Positions 49,568 through 58,611 of a stretch of 64,000 nt of DNA are shown here, piece after piece. How positions within the stretch are numbered: position 1 is the stretch's first letter; every line of letters begins with the position of its first letter. Origin of the DNA: Pseudomonas sp. SL4(2022). Lineage in GTDB: Bacteria; Pseudomonadota; Gammaproteobacteria; Pseudomonadales; Pseudomonadaceae. Under the pieces are notes generated by a model, which saw nothing but the letters and a program-made list of their open reading frames with translations, did not search any database and was not told where the DNA came from. Position numbers and translations under genes: made by a program. The stretch lies in NCBI RefSeq assembly GCF_026625725.1, contig NZ_CP113060.1:930001-994000 (forward strand). The letters run 5' to 3'.

Positions 49568-50215
49568 CTAGTACTTGGACTCCAGCACCAGCACATCCTG
49601 CTCAACCTTCCAGCCTACCCGACCGAGAAAGCTCATCCCCAGCAACGCTTCACTTGGTGAGCCACCCTCCAGCACCACGGCCTCAACCCCCAACACCTCC
49701 AGCTCGCCAACCTTGACCCGATCCAGGCTCACGCGCCAGCCACGCGCAGTACCGCTGGCAGTACTTACCTGCAGCGGTATGCCCACTGCGCGGTAGTCGA
49801 TACCGAGACGACGCGCATGCTCATCGTTCAATGCCACGGAGGTGGCTCCGGTGTCGACCATAAACTGGATCGGGTGACTGTTGACCGAGCCGGCAACCCA
49901 GTAATGACCACCGACACCTTTGGCGACGCTGAGCTGCTTTTTGGTCGGTTCGGCAAAGCCTTCGCTGTATTCACGACTGAGACTGTAAGCGCGCTCGACC
50001 CCATCAACCCGCAACACGGCGCCGCGGCTGTCAGCGCTGACCACCAGCACACCACCGGGCCCAACCTGACCCACCTTGACCAGCTTGCGCTGACCATCGA
50101 CGTTTAATACGGCAGCCCCCGGAAACAAGCCAACAACGCGCACCTGAGTGACCGCAACAGCCACGTTGACGGTCAACAGCGAGGCACTCAGAGCCAGGAT
50201 TTTCAACGCATGCAT
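49568..50215 (-). CDS. Exported retropepsin-like aspartic protease (TIGR02281 type)
   Basis: A 215-residue single-domain aspartic protease of clan AA. A signal peptide (1-22) is followed by an N-terminal beta region (VRVVGLFPGAAVLNVDGQRKLVKVGQ) and then the catalytic FMVDTGATSVALND, with Asp-Thr-Gly, in a domain of about 110 residues ending EALLGMSFLGRVGWKVEQDVLVLE. As in retropepsins one chain supplies one Asp, so a dimer is expected. Its periplasmic targets are unknown. It is 16 bases downstream of the solute-binding protein gene and may share its transcript. Confidence 0.85.
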   Translation of the reverse strand: MHALKILALSASLLTVNVAVAVTQVRVVGLFPGAAVLNVDGQRKLVKVGQVGPGGVLVVSADSRGAVLRVDGVERAYSLSREYSEGFAEPTKKQLSVAKGVGGHYWVAGSVNSHPIQFMVDTGATSVALNDEHARRLGIDYRAVGIPLQVSTASGTARGWRVSLDRVKVGELEVLGVEAVVLEGGSPSEALLGMSFLGRVGWKVEQDVLVLESKY

Positions 50216-50231
50216 GACGCATCTCGCACAG

Positions 50232-50954
50232 TTAGTTGAACGGATAGGGTTGTTGCCAACGCTGGAAAATCGGCCGCAAACTGCCGTTATTGATTAACAC
50301 AGTCATCCGCTTATCAAACAGCTCAGCCAGCGCACGGCCGCGAGCGTTATCAGCGAACCCCAGATAAACCGGCAGCTTGGTCAGATGCGTGACGTAATAG
50401 CGGGCCGGCTCACGCGCAGTGCTCAGTACGTCATCGACCTCGGTTACAGCATCAATATAGAAATCAGCATGATGCTGATCCAACATGCCGAGAATCCCGC
50501 CGCGCCGTATGACTTCGCGGTACTCGCCAACCTTCGGCAGGTAGCGCTGATATTCATAACCACGCACCCAGATCAACCGGTACTGATCCAGCGTATCGAG
50601 GGTCGGCCGGGCCTGCGTACGCAGCCCAAGCGCCGATATTTGATCAGCGTCATAGTGCCAGCGCGGATAGAACACGCCTTGCTGAACCTCGTTGTGGTAG
50701 GACCCGGCCCAGGCATCGGCCTCGCCTCGCTGAACCAGTCCAATCGAACGGGTGTAAGGGACGCTCTGGATATTCAGTTGCACACCTGCCGGCTCGAACA
50801 CCTGACGGAAAATTTCCCAGGCCAGCCCGCGACCATCGGCTTGCGTGTGTTCCGGCCAGGCTTCGGCAGCAATCTGCACGCTCGTCGGCGTAGCGGCGTG
50901 TGCCAGCGAACTGACAACGCTCAGCACTAACCATAGCCCCCAGCAGCGTTTCAT
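50232..50954 (-). CDS. Extracellular solute-binding protein, family 3 type
   Basis: A 240-residue periplasmic binding protein of the amino-acid-type SBP_bac_3 fold, without ABC transporter genes nearby. A signal peptide (1-20, ending LAHA) is followed by VQIAAEAWPEHTQADGRGLAWEIFRQVFEPAGVQLNIQSVPYTRSIGLVQRGEADAWAGSYHNE, the two-lobe substrate motif. The length and the W/Y-rich ligand wall resemble stand-alone sensor-type binding proteins rather than high-flux uptake proteins. Ligand unknown. Confidence 0.82.
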   Translation of the reverse strand: MKRCWGLWLVLSVVSSLAHAATPTSVQIAAEAWPEHTQADGRGLAWEIFRQVFEPAGVQLNIQSVPYTRSIGLVQRGEADAWAGSYHNEVQQGVFYPRWHYDADQISALGLRTQARPTLDTLDQYRLIWVRGYEYQRYLPKVGEYREVIRRGGILGMLDQHHADFYIDAVTEVDDVLSTAREPARYYVTHLTKLPVYLGFADNARGRALAELFDKRMTVLINNGSLRPIFQRWQQPYPFN

Positions 50955-50967
50955 CGCCTACCTCTCC

Positions 50968-51510
50968 TTACGCGCCCAGCGCAGACGCCAGTCCATTCGT
51001 CCAGCCCCAAACGATCAACTGCAGCGCCATCCAGGCAAATACCCCCGCCAGCACGTCATCGAGCATGATGCCGACACCGCCGTGTACATGCCGATCCACC
51101 CAGCGAATCGGCCAGGGTTTGAGGATGTCGAACACGCGAAACAGTAAAAAGCCTAGCAGCAGCCAACCCCAGCCGTGTGGAACCAGCCAGAGAGTAATCC
51201 ACATACCGACCATTTCGTCCCAGACGATGCCTTCGTGGTCGTGTACTCGCAGGTCATCGGCCACCTTGCCGCACAGCCAGAAGCCAAACAACATGGTGGC
51301 GCCCAGCATCAACCAGTACCCCCAGTCCGGCAGCATCTGCAGCAACGGAATAAATGGCAGGGCAACCAGTGACCCCCAGGTACCCGGCGCTTTCGGCAAT
51401 GTACCGGAACCAAAACCGAACGCCAGGAAATGCCAGGGGTTGCGCCACACCGAAGGCGGTACAAACTCGGCAGGGACTTGCTTGGGATGATCAGTCACAG
51501 GTCGTTCCAA
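50968..51510 (-). CDS. pgpA: Phosphatidylglycerophosphatase A
   Basis: A 180-residue inner-membrane enzyme that dephosphorylates phosphatidylglycerol phosphate. The family signature FGFGSGTLPKAPGTWGSL and the metal-binding VHDHEGIVWDEMVGMWITLW are intact, and there are three or four membrane helices. The start lies inside the 3' end of thiL: the coding region reaches 51510 while thiL stops at 51491. A GTG at 51498 is an alternative start. The nusB-thiL-pgpA order is conserved in gammaproteobacteria. Confidence 0.94.
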   Translation of the reverse strand: MERPVTDHPKQVPAEFVPPSVWRNPWHFLAFGFGSGTLPKAPGTWGSLVALPFIPLLQMLPDWGYWLMLGATMLFGFWLCGKVADDLRVHDHEGIVWDEMVGMWITLWLVPHGWGWLLLGFLLFRVFDILKPWPIRWVDRHVHGGVGIMLDDVLAGVFAWMALQLIVWGWTNGLASALGA

Positions 51511-52468
51511 AATGTTGATAACCCCGCCGAGGCGGTTCTACGCGCTGACCGAGCGGATCCAGCAGGGTCACACCCTGGCCTGCAACCACACAGCCGATCA
51601 CCTGCACCGGAAAACCAGCATCCTGCACATCAGCCAGACAGTGAGACGGCAGCGTAAAGGCCAGCCGATAGTCATCGCCACCGCTCAGCGCACATTGCAG
51701 TGCAGCAGCATCGCCAACCTGCGCCCGCAAGGCATCGGATAAGGGCACTCGGGCCTGCTCAATAACCAACTCCACACCCGAGGCTGCAGCGATATGCCCA
51801 CAGTCCGCCAGCAGGCCATCGGAGATGTCCAGCGCCGCGCTGGCTTTGCCACGCAGAGCCAGCCCCAACGCCAGTTGTGGCAATGGCGACCAGTAGCGTG
51901 CCAGCAGTGCTGCCGCCTGCGGCGAATCGGCACGCTGCTGGCCCAGGACCAGCGGCAAGGCACCGGCGGCGTCGCCCAGCGCCCCGCCGACACACAGCAG
52001 ATCACCCGCCTGTGCGCCCTTGCGGGTCAGCGCCATGCCGCTGGGCACACGTCCAAAAACCGTCAGGGTAAGGCTCAGCGGCCCGCGGGTGGTGTCACCG
52101 CCGATGAGGCGAATGGCACAGCACTGGGCCATCTGGTCCAGGCCACGGGCAAAGCCTTCCAGCCAGCTGACGGCCGCATGAGGCAAGGTCAACGCCAGGG
52201 TAAAGCCAAGCGGCGTCGCGCCCATGGCCGCCAGATCACTGACAGAAACACCCAGGGCGCGCTGGCCCAGCAGGAAGGGGTCGGCTGCCTTGGGAAAATG
52301 CACCCCGGCCACCAGCGTGTCGGTGGAAATCGCCAGCTGCTCGCCCGGCTGCAGCGTCAGCAAGGCACAGTCATCGCCGATGCCCAATGCCACACCTTCG
52401 CCAGCCTGCGCACAGGACGCAGCGGCGAAGTAGTGACGGATCAGCTCAAACTCACCCAAGACAGGCAA
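51491..52468 (-). CDS. thiL: Thiamine-monophosphate kinase
   Basis: A 325-residue enzyme that phosphorylates thiamine monophosphate to the diphosphate cofactor used by Dxs and other enzymes. Motifs are GIGDDCALL (metal binding), ISTDTLVAGVHFP, GGDTTRGPLSLTLTVFG and LSGGDDYRLAFTLP. The start is a TTG at 52468, or more probably the TTG at 52459 (GEFELIRHYFAAA), because family members start MGEFELI. It overlaps pgpA and starts 6 bases after nusB ends. Confidence 0.94.
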   Translation of the reverse strand: MPVLGEFELIRHYFAAASCAQAGEGVALGIGDDCALLTLQPGEQLAISTDTLVAGVHFPKAADPFLLGQRALGVSVSDLAAMGATPLGFTLALTLPHAAVSWLEGFARGLDQMAQCCAIRLIGGDTTRGPLSLTLTVFGRVPSGMALTRKGAQAGDLLCVGGALGDAAGALPLVLGQQRADSPQAAALLARYWSPLPQLALGLALRGKASAALDISDGLLADCGHIAAASGVELVIEQARVPLSDALRAQVGDAAALQCALSGGDDYRLAFTLPSHCLADVQDAGFPVQVIGCVVAGQGVTLLDPLGQRVEPPRRGYQHFGTTCD

Positions 52469-52474
52469 GCCCGA

Positions 52475-52963
52475 TCAACGCTTGTTGGCGCGAACTTCAT
52501 CCGCGCGCAAACGCGGAGCCAGCTTGTCCAGCACACCATTGACGAATTTATGCCCGTCAGTTGCACCAAACACCTTGGCCAGTTCGATGCCTTCGTTGAT
52601 CACCACACGATAGGGGATATCGATACGGTTCTTCAGCTCGTAGGTCGACAGACGCAGGATCGACAACTCGACCGGGTCGATCTCCTCCAATGGACGGTCA
52701 AGCAGCGACTCGAACGCACCATCAATTTCTGGCTTCTGCCGTGGCACGCCATGCAGAATTTCGTGGAAATAAGCACCATCGACTGTGCTGAAGTCGTTAT
52801 CGACGCGGAACTGCGCTTCGATTTCGTTCAGCGACTGCCCCGCCATGTGCCAGGAATACAGCGCCTGCATGGCCAGGGAGCGCGCCTGACGGCGCGCGAG
52901 GGTCTTGGTGCTGGGGGCTTTCGGGCCTTTCGGCGGTTGCCCGGCGCTGTCGTTCTGGCTCAC
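52475..52963 (-). CDS. nusB: Transcription antitermination factor NusB
   Basis: A 162-residue all-helical RNA-binding protein acting with NusE at boxA in rRNA antitermination. The N-terminal 25 residues are a basic, Pro-rich extension; the core begins [21 protein letters not shown] and ends with the conserved [27 protein letters not shown]. The start overlaps the ribH stop by four bases. It is the third gene of the rib-nusB-thiL-pgpA run. Confidence 0.95.
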   Translation of the reverse strand: MSQNDSAGQPPKGPKAPSTKTLARRQARSLAMQALYSWHMAGQSLNEIEAQFRVDNDFSTVDGAYFHEILHGVPRQKPEIDGAFESLLDRPLEEIDPVELSILRLSTYELKNRIDIPYRVVINEGIELAKVFGATDGHKFVNGVLDKLAPRLRADEVRANKR

Positions 52964-53436
52964 TTGGCCTCCAACTGCGCCAGCAGGCTGACCATTTCCA
53001 GGGCCGACAGTGCAGCTTCAGCACCCTTGTTACCGGCCTTGGTGCCGGAACGCTCAATGGCTTGTTCGATGGAATCTACGGTCAGTACGCCGAAGGCAAC
53101 CGGCACGCCGAACTCCATGGACACCTGAGCCAGGCCTTTGGTGCACTCACCCGCCACGTATTCAAAATGCGGGGTGCCGCCACGGATAACCGCGCCGAGG
53201 GCGATGATCGCGTCGTACTCGCTGCGCTGCGCAACTTTCTGCGCCACCAGCGGGATCTCGAACGCGCCCGGCGCACGAATGATGGTGATGTTGCTCTCGC
53301 TCACGCCATGACGCACCAGGGCATCAACGGCACCGCTGACCAGGCTCTCGACAACAAAGCTGTTAAAACGGCCGACAACCAGGGCAAAACGGCCCTTGGG
53401 AGCGATGAACGTACCTTCGATGGTCTTCAGGGTCAT
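52960..53436 (-). CDS. ribH: 6,7-dimethyl-8-ribityllumazine synthase
   Basis: A 158-residue enzyme that condenses 5-amino-6-ribitylaminouracil with dihydroxybutanone phosphate; it forms pentamers or 60-mers. Motifs are [39 protein letters not shown] and [20 protein letters not shown] with the catalytic His. ATG 53436 ([10 protein letters not shown]) is the standard N-terminus; in-frame upstream codons are non-conserved. The same gene is called ribE in E. coli nomenclature. A 181-base gap lies between ribBA and this gene. Confidence 0.95.
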   Translation of the reverse strand: MTLKTIEGTFIAPKGRFALVVGRFNSFVVESLVSGAVDALVRHGVSESNITIIRAPGAFEIPLVAQKVAQRSEYDAIIALGAVIRGGTPHFEYVAGECTKGLAQVSMEFGVPVAFGVLTVDSIEQAIERSGTKAGNKGAEAALSALEMVSLLAQLEAK

Positions 53437-53545
53437 AAAACAAATCTCATATAGCGTTAAAGAGCCAGAGGGCAAAAAATGTATAGCCCAACGGAACAGC
53501 GCGTGGCCAGCGCAGGACAACCAGAGCAAGGCAGGCGCGGCGCGG

Positions 53546-53561
53546 GTTTACCGAAGTAAAC
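53546..53561 (-). other. UUCG-tetraloop hairpin in the ribBA-ribH gap
   Basis: On the minus strand the RNA reads GUUUAC-UUCG-GUAAAC, a perfect 6-base-pair stem closed by C-UUCG-G, one of the most stable tetraloops. It lies in the 181-base spacer between ribBA (upstream) and ribH. There is no following U tract, so it is more likely an mRNA stability or processing element than a terminator. Confidence 0.5.
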
Positions 53562-53617
53562 AAGCAAGCCGAACCTGTTGCCATACAGGCTGCCCACGCG
53601 CAATCACGCAGCGGCCG

Positions 53618-54697
53618 TTATTCAGCGGGCAGGTATTCTACAACTTCCAGGTCGAAACCGGATATCGCGTTGAACTTCATCGGCGCACTCATCAGGCGCA
53701 TCTTGCGCACCCCGAGGTCGCGCAGAATCTGCGAACCGGCCCCCACCGTGCTGTAAGTCGCAGGGCTGGCTGGCTGCTGACGGCCCAACAGCGCCAGCAG
53801 CTCAGGCCCGGTCAGTGGATTGCCGAGCAGCAGCACCACACCACTGCCAGCCTTGGCCACCTCGGCCATGGCCGCGCGCAGGCTCCAGCGGCCCGGCTGA
53901 TTGACCAGGAACAGATCGCGCAACGGGTCCATGTTATGCACCCGTACCAGCGTCGGCTCTTCGGCACACACCGTGCCCAGCGTCAGAGCCATGTGCGCCG
54001 TGTTTTCCACGCCGTCGCGGTAAGTCACCAGGTTGAACTGCCCCAGTTCGGTGTCCAGCGGTTGCTCACTGACACGCTCGACCGTGCGCTCGTGAATCAG
54101 GCGGTAGTGGATCAGGTCGGCGATGGTGCCGATCTTCAGACCGTGCTCTTCGGCAAACTTCTCCAGCTCCGGACGACGGGCCATGGTGCCGTCGTCGTTC
54201 ATGATCTCGCAGATCACACCGCTCGGTTCGAAGCCGCCCATGCGCGCCAGGTCGCAGGCGGCTTCGGTATGACCGGCACGCGCCAGGACACCGCCCGCCT
54301 GGGCCATCAGCGGGAAAATGTGGCCCGGGCTGACAATATCCGCCGCCACTGCATTGCGTGCCACGGCAGCCTGTACGGTCCGCGCGCGGTCAGCGGCGGA
54401 AATGCCGGTGGTCACGCCTTCGGCCGCCTCGATAGAGACGGTGAATTTGGTGCCGAAGCCGGAGCCATTACGCGGTGCCATGAGCGGCAGGTTGAGCAGC
54501 TCGCAGCGCTCGCGGGTCATCGGCATGCAGATCAGGCCACGGGCGAAGCGCGCCATGAAGTTGATGTGCTCAGCGGTCACACACTCCGAGGCGATGATGA
54601 TATCGCCTTCGTTCTCGCGGTCTTCGTCATCCATGAGGATGACCATCTTGCCGGCGCGGATGTCTTCAATAAGTTCTTCAGCGGTATTGAGCGCCAT
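53618..54697 (-). CDS. ribBA: 3,4-dihydroxy-2-butanone-4-phosphate synthase fused to a degenerate cyclohydrolase II domain
   Basis: A 359-residue protein. The N-terminal about 200 residues are RibB, converting ribulose 5-phosphate to dihydroxybutanone phosphate, with [16 protein letters not shown] (metal and acidic loop) and [17 protein letters not shown]. The C-terminal half aligns with GTP cyclohydrolase II but reads [13 protein letters not shown] where the zinc motif [17 protein letters not shown] should be, so all three zinc cysteines are missing. This is the RibBX type; the cyclohydrolase reaction is left to RibA. ATG 54697 has GAGGAGAC upstream. It begins 12 bases after ribE ends. Confidence 0.94.
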   Translation of the reverse strand: MALNTAEELIEDIRAGKMVILMDDEDRENEGDIIIASECVTAEHINFMARFARGLICMPMTRERCELLNLPLMAPRNGSGFGTKFTVSIEAAEGVTTGISAADRARTVQAAVARNAVAADIVSPGHIFPLMAQAGGVLARAGHTEAACDLARMGGFEPSGVICEIMNDDGTMARRPELEKFAEEHGLKIGTIADLIHYRLIHERTVERVSEQPLDTELGQFNLVTYRDGVENTAHMALTLGTVCAEEPTLVRVHNMDPLRDLFLVNQPGRWSLRAAMAEVAKAGSGVVLLLGNPLTGPELLALLGRQQPASPATYSTVGAGSQILRDLGVRKMRLMSAPMKFNAISGFDLEVVEYLPAE

Positions 54698-54708
54698 CGG
54701 GCGTCTCC

Positions 54709-55371
54709 TCAATTATTCAGGTAGCCGTGTTCGGCGAGAAAACTTTCGGTCAGCCCCGAGGCCTTGGGCTCGGCAGCCTTGTCGCCAAGCAGCAGGCGCT
54801 CGAGGTAACGCGCCAGCAGGTCAACTTCAAGATTGACCTTACGCCCGGCCTGGTAGTCGACCATGATGGTTTCGGCCAGCGTGTGCGGCACGATGGTCAG
54901 CTCGAACTCGGCACCATCGACTGAATTGACGGTCAGGCTGGTGCCATCGACAGTGATAGAGCCTTTGTGCGCGATGTACTTGGCCAGCTCGCGCGGGGCG
55001 CGCACCTTGAATTGCACGGCGCGGGCGTTATCGGCGCGTGAGACGATCTCACCAACGCCATCGACGTGACCACTGACCAGGTGCCCACCGAGGCGGCTGG
55101 TGGGCGTCAGGGCTTTCTCCAGGTTCACCGCGCTACCGGGCTTGAGGTCGACAAAGGCGGTACGTGCCAGCGTCTCGCGACTGACGTCGGCCCAGAAGCC
55201 GTCGCCGGGCAGCTCTACAGCGGTCAGGCAGACACCATTAACGGCGATGCTGTCGCCCAGTTTGACATCGCCAAGATCAAGCTTGCCCGTGGCCACGTAG
55301 ACACGCACATCACCGCCTTTGGGGGTCATGGCGCGAATGCTACCGATGGATTCGATTATGCCGGTGAACAT
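54709..55371 (-). CDS. ribE: Riboflavin synthase, alpha subunit
   Basis: A 220-residue homotrimeric enzyme that dismutates two lumazines to riboflavin. The two tandem lumazine-binding repeats are clear: [12 protein letters not shown] with [14 protein letters not shown], and [14 protein letters not shown] with [19 protein letters not shown]. This gene is ribC in E. coli naming. It is the first gene behind the FMN riboswitch, so riboswitch control should reach ribE-ribBA-ribH and downstream genes. Confidence 0.95.
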   Translation of the reverse strand: MFTGIIESIGSIRAMTPKGGDVRVYVATGKLDLGDVKLGDSIAVNGVCLTAVELPGDGFWADVSRETLARTAFVDLKPGSAVNLEKALTPTSRLGGHLVSGHVDGVGEIVSRADNARAVQFKVRAPRELAKYIAHKGSITVDGTSLTVNSVDGAEFELTIVPHTLAETIMVDYQAGRKVNLEVDLLARYLERLLLGDKAAEPKASGLTESFLAEHGYLNN

Positions 55372-55502
55372 ATGCCCTCCGGTTTCACATTGAAGATGAT
55401 GCTGAACAGCATGGACGAACTCCTGTTTTGATTAAAAACAGGGCAATGCCGATCGATAGGGATTTTGCAGACAGGCGCATAGCGCCCATGGAGGCAATCC
55501 CG

Positions 55503-55648
55503 CTCTCTCTTTATCCGGACTATACCGTCGGCCCCGGAATCACACCGGGTCTGCTGACCTCGCCGGGCAGATGCCGTACGAGCGCTCGCGGGCTAGGCCT
55601 TGCAGCCATTACCGCCGGTGGGGAATTACACCCCGCCCTGAGAACGTT
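55503..55648 (-). promoter_or_regulatory. FMN riboswitch (RFN element) upstream of ribE
   Basis: Read on the minus strand, the element runs from AGGGCGGGGTGTAATTCCCC near 55640-55621, through ACCGGCGGTAATGG, to GTCAGCAGACCCGGTGTGATTCC and GTATAGTCCGGATAAAGAGAG at its 3' end (55522-55502), matching all conserved RFN helices. It ends about 130 bases before the ribE start. FMN binding normally shuts off rib expression. It lies between ribD and ribE, so ribD itself is outside direct control. Confidence 0.96.
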
Positions 55649-55732
55649 GCGACCGCTTGCGCAGCCGAGACGCGTTTTACCACACATTGCCGATGCCCTG
55701 CATCGGCAAACGATACGATGAATAACCACCCA

Positions 55733-56851
55733 TCAAACGGCTGGCTGTGGCACCGCGATGATGCGCCAGTCATCACCGACAGCACGCATTTCGACAATCT
55801 TCAACGCCGGGGCGTCAGCCATGCGCGCCAGCGGCAGGTCCAACAACGGTCGCGCGCTGGAGCCAAGCAGCTTGGGGGCGACAAACAACTGGTACTCATC
55901 CACCAACCCCAGCCGAGCGAATGCGCCGGCCAGGCGTGGACCGGCCTCGACCAGGACTTCATTGGCGCCACGCGCCGCCAGGTCGATCAGTAGCTTGCGC
56001 AGGTCAACATGGCCGTTACTGCCCGGCACCGCCAATAGTTCGTGCCCATCGTCCAGATAGCGATCACGCGCCGAGGCCGCGGCACAGGTCGCCACCAGTG
56101 CTGCGCCAGCCTGAAAAAACGGCACGCTGAGCGGCACACGCAGGCGGCCATCGACCAGCACCCGTAATGGCGGCCGCGCCTGCGCCAGCGCGCTCAATTC
56201 CGCGCCAAGGCCCAGCTCGTCGGGTCGCACGGTGAGCCGGGCATCATCGGCCAGCACCGTATCGGCACCGGTCAGTACCACACTGGCGCGGGCCCGCAAC
56301 CGCTGTACGGCAGCACGCGCGGCGGGCCCGGTGATCCACTGACTTTCGCCGCTGGCCATGGCGGTACGCCCATCCAGGCTCATCGCCAGCTTGACCCGGA
56401 CAAAGGGCAGGCCCTGCTCCATACGTTTGATAAACCCGGCATTCAGCGCCCGCGCCTCGGTTTCCAACACGCCGCTCTGCACCGCGATACCGGCATGCAT
56501 CAAGCGAAGTAAACCATCACCACCGACTTGTGGATTGGGGTCTTGCATGGCGGCGACCACACGGGCAATGCCGGCGTTGATCAGAGCATCGGCGCAAGGT
56601 GGTGTGCGCCCGTGGTGGCTGCAGGGTTCCAGGGTGACGTAGGCCGTCGCGCCACGAGCCTTGTCACCAGCCTGACGCAGCGCGTGCACTTCAGCATGCG
56701 GTTCACCGGCACGGGCATGCCAGCCTTCGCCGACGATGCGCCCGTCACGCACGATCACGCAGCCCACGCGCGGATTAGGGTGAGTGGAGTACAGGCCTTT
56801 ACGGGCCAGCTCCAGCGCGCGCGCCATAAAGGCGTGATCTGAATTCATCAT
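55733..56851 (-). CDS. ribD: Bifunctional diaminohydroxyphosphoribosylaminopyrimidine deaminase / 5-amino-6-uracil reductase
   Basis: A 372-residue two-domain enzyme for steps two and three of riboflavin synthesis. The N-terminal deaminase has the zinc motif HARAGEPHAEVHAL with LEPCSHHGRTPPCADALI, and the C-terminal reductase has VKLAMSLDGRTAMASGESQWITGPAAR and VLTGADTVLADDARLTVR. ATG 56851 is preferred; it overlaps the nrdR stop (TGATG), and a TTG at 56854 is an earlier in-frame option. It is transcribed with nrdR upstream of the FMN riboswitch. Confidence 0.94.
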   Translation of the reverse strand: MMNSDHAFMARALELARKGLYSTHPNPRVGCVIVRDGRIVGEGWHARAGEPHAEVHALRQAGDKARGATAYVTLEPCSHHGRTPPCADALINAGIARVVAAMQDPNPQVGGDGLLRLMHAGIAVQSGVLETEARALNAGFIKRMEQGLPFVRVKLAMSLDGRTAMASGESQWITGPAARAAVQRLRARASVVLTGADTVLADDARLTVRPDELGLGAELSALAQARPPLRVLVDGRLRVPLSVPFFQAGAALVATCAAASARDRYLDDGHELLAVPGSNGHVDLRKLLIDLAARGANEVLVEAGPRLAGAFARLGLVDEYQLFVAPKLLGSSARPLLDLPLARMADAPALKIVEMRAVGDDWRIIAVPQPAV

Positions 56852-57315
56852 CAACCTTTAATAGGCTCGCGGGACAGTCGGTCGATTTCCTCACGGAACT
56901 CGTTGAGGTCTTGAAAGCGTTTGTAAACCGAGGCAAAGCGGATATAGGCGACTTCATCAAGTTTCTGCAGTTCCCCCATGACCAACTCACCCAGCACCAG
57001 GGACTTGATCTCGCGCTCGCCGGTGGCGCGCAGCTTGTGCTTGATGTGGGCAATCGCGGCCTCGAGGCGCTCGATACTCACCGGGCGCTTCTCCAACGCC
57101 CGCTGCATGCCGGCGCGCAGCTTGTCTTCATCGAAGGGCTGGCGGCTGCCGTCCTGTTTGATCAGGCGCGGCATCACCAACTCGGCGGTTTCAAAGGTGG
57201 TGAACCGCTCTTCACAGGCCAGGCATTCACGCCGACGACGCACCTGCTCGCCCTCGGCAACCAGGCGCGAGTCGATCACTTTGGTGTCATTGGCACCGCA
57301 GAAGGGACAGTGCAT
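56851..57315 (-). CDS. nrdR: Transcriptional repressor NrdR
   Basis: A 154-residue zinc-ribbon, ATP-cone repressor of ribonucleotide reductase genes that senses dATP/ATP. The start is ATG 57315, giving the canonical [19 protein letters not shown] with CPFC and CLAC zinc cysteines, followed by [30 protein letters not shown] of the ATP cone. In-frame upstream codons are not part of the family. It heads the nrdR-ribD transcript, divergent from the YbaY-like lipoprotein gene. Confidence 0.96.
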   Translation of the reverse strand: MHCPFCGANDTKVIDSRLVAEGEQVRRRRECLACEERFTTFETAELVMPRLIKQDGSRQPFDEDKLRAGMQRALEKRPVSIERLEAAIAHIKHKLRATGEREIKSLVLGELVMGELQKLDEVAYIRFASVYKRFQDLNEFREEIDRLSREPIKG

Positions 57316-57431
57316 AAATAAGGCCAGCCTTAGAACGAAGGTAGCCATGGTAGCGCATCCCGCAGGCAAGACAAGCCGAGGGGATTGCGGTATACAGGCG
57401 CCCATGCCAAGCAGCGCAGTTGAGACCGTCA

Positions 57432-57887
57432 ATGAAAGCCCCCAAGCCGATACAACCACTGATTCTCGCAAGCCTGATCGCCCTGCTGACAGCCTGCGCC
57501 AACGACAGTCCAGCGCCCGTCCAACCCACCGTTTCCGCACCGACGCAGCACCCGGCTGAAGCGGTGCCGCTGCCTGCGCATCAGCGCGAACTGAGCGGTA
57601 GCCTGCTGAATGTGCCCAACGCGGCAGATGTCGAGCTGGCGCTGCTGGCGGTCGATCAACGCGGCCGGCCGCAAACGCTGCTGGGCAATATCCAGCTGCG
57701 CGGTACCGGCAACCCGCTGGCGTTTCGCTTGCCGTTTAACCCGGAAACCTTCAATAAACACAGCCGTATCGAGCTGCATGGCCGCGCCAATCAGGCTGGC
57801 CGGCTGATTCTGCGCCTGCCCGCGCAACCGATTGCTCGCGGCGAAACCCAGAACCTCGGGGAGTTGCGCCTGGTACCTGCGCCATGA
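57432..57887 (+). CDS. YbaY-like lipoprotein
   Basis: A 151-residue predicted outer-membrane lipoprotein: signal [12 protein letters not shown] with the lipobox cysteine near residue 22, a Pro/Thr-rich linker, then a beta-sandwich of about 95 residues ([60 protein letters not shown]) as in the YbaY/pilotin-like fold. ATG 57432 gives the proper signal; ATG 57420 is an in-frame alternative. The stop overlaps the next gene by four bases. Function unknown. Confidence 0.78.
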   Translation: MKAPKPIQPLILASLIALLTACANDSPAPVQPTVSAPTQHPAEAVPLPAHQRELSGSLLNVPNAADVELALLAVDQRGRPQTLLGNIQLRGTGNPLAFRLPFNPETFNKHSRIELHGRANQAGRLILRLPAQPIARGETQNLGELRLVPAP

Positions 57888-58540
57888 CAGCACCGGCCGC
57901 CCTGCAGGCTGCGCTCAGCGAACTGCTGGGTGACGCCCAGCTCAGCGCGCAAACCCTGCCCGGCACTGCAATCAAACTGTGGCTGATCGACCCGGCGAAC
58001 ATGGACCGCTGCTTCAGTCCGGAAGAAACCCGCCTGATCCTCGAAGAACCGCCCTACTGGTGCTTCTGCTGGGCCAGCGGCCTGGTCCTGGCGCGCTGGC
58101 TGGCCCAGCACCCTGAGTGGGTGCACGGCAAGCGCGTGCTGGATTTCGGTGCGGGCTCAGGTGTGGCGGCGATTGCTGCAGCCAAAGCCGGCGCGCTGGA
58201 AGTCGTGGCCTGCGACCTTGATCCATTGGCAATTGCGTCCTGCCAGGCCAACGCGGCACTCAACGATGTGCAACTGAGCTACTCGACGGACTTCTTTGCC
58301 GAGGCTGACCGCTTCGACCTGATTATCGTCGCCGACGTGCTTTACGACCGCGCCAACCTGCCGCTGCTCGACCAGTTCCTCAGTCGTGGACGTCAAGCGC
58401 TGGTGGCAGATTCACGGGTGCGCGACTTTCAACACCCGCTGTATCAGCGCCTCGGTGTACTCGAGGCCTGCACCTGGCCGGACCTGGCCGAACCGGCTGA
58501 ATTTCGTCATGTCAGCCTGTACCACGCCGAACGCAGCTAA
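57884..58540 (+). CDS. SAM-dependent methyltransferase, ETF-beta-lysine-methyltransferase-like
   Basis: A 218-residue class I methyltransferase with motif I VLDFGAGSGVAAIAAAKAG, acidic motif II VVACDLDPLAIASCQANAALN and DLIIVADVLYDRANLPLLDQFL. The DVLYD motif and length resemble METTL20/ETFBKMT-type protein-lysine methyltransferases and nicotinamide-methyltransferase-like bacterial proteins, so a protein lysine target such as electron-transfer flavoprotein is plausible (inference). ATGA overlap with the YbaY-like gene. Confidence 0.82.
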   Translation: MTAPAALQAALSELLGDAQLSAQTLPGTAIKLWLIDPANMDRCFSPEETRLILEEPPYWCFCWASGLVLARWLAQHPEWVHGKRVLDFGAGSGVAAIAAAKAGALEVVACDLDPLAIASCQANAALNDVQLSYSTDFFAEADRFDLIIVADVLYDRANLPLLDQFLSRGRQALVADSRVRDFQHPLYQRLGVLEACTWPDLAEPAEFRHVSLYHAERS

Positions 58541-58611
58541 CAGCCCTTGTATCCGCCAGACCCAGCCCGCATTTATAGTCCATCCCACTTTTCGCATCGC
58601 CGAGACCGATC

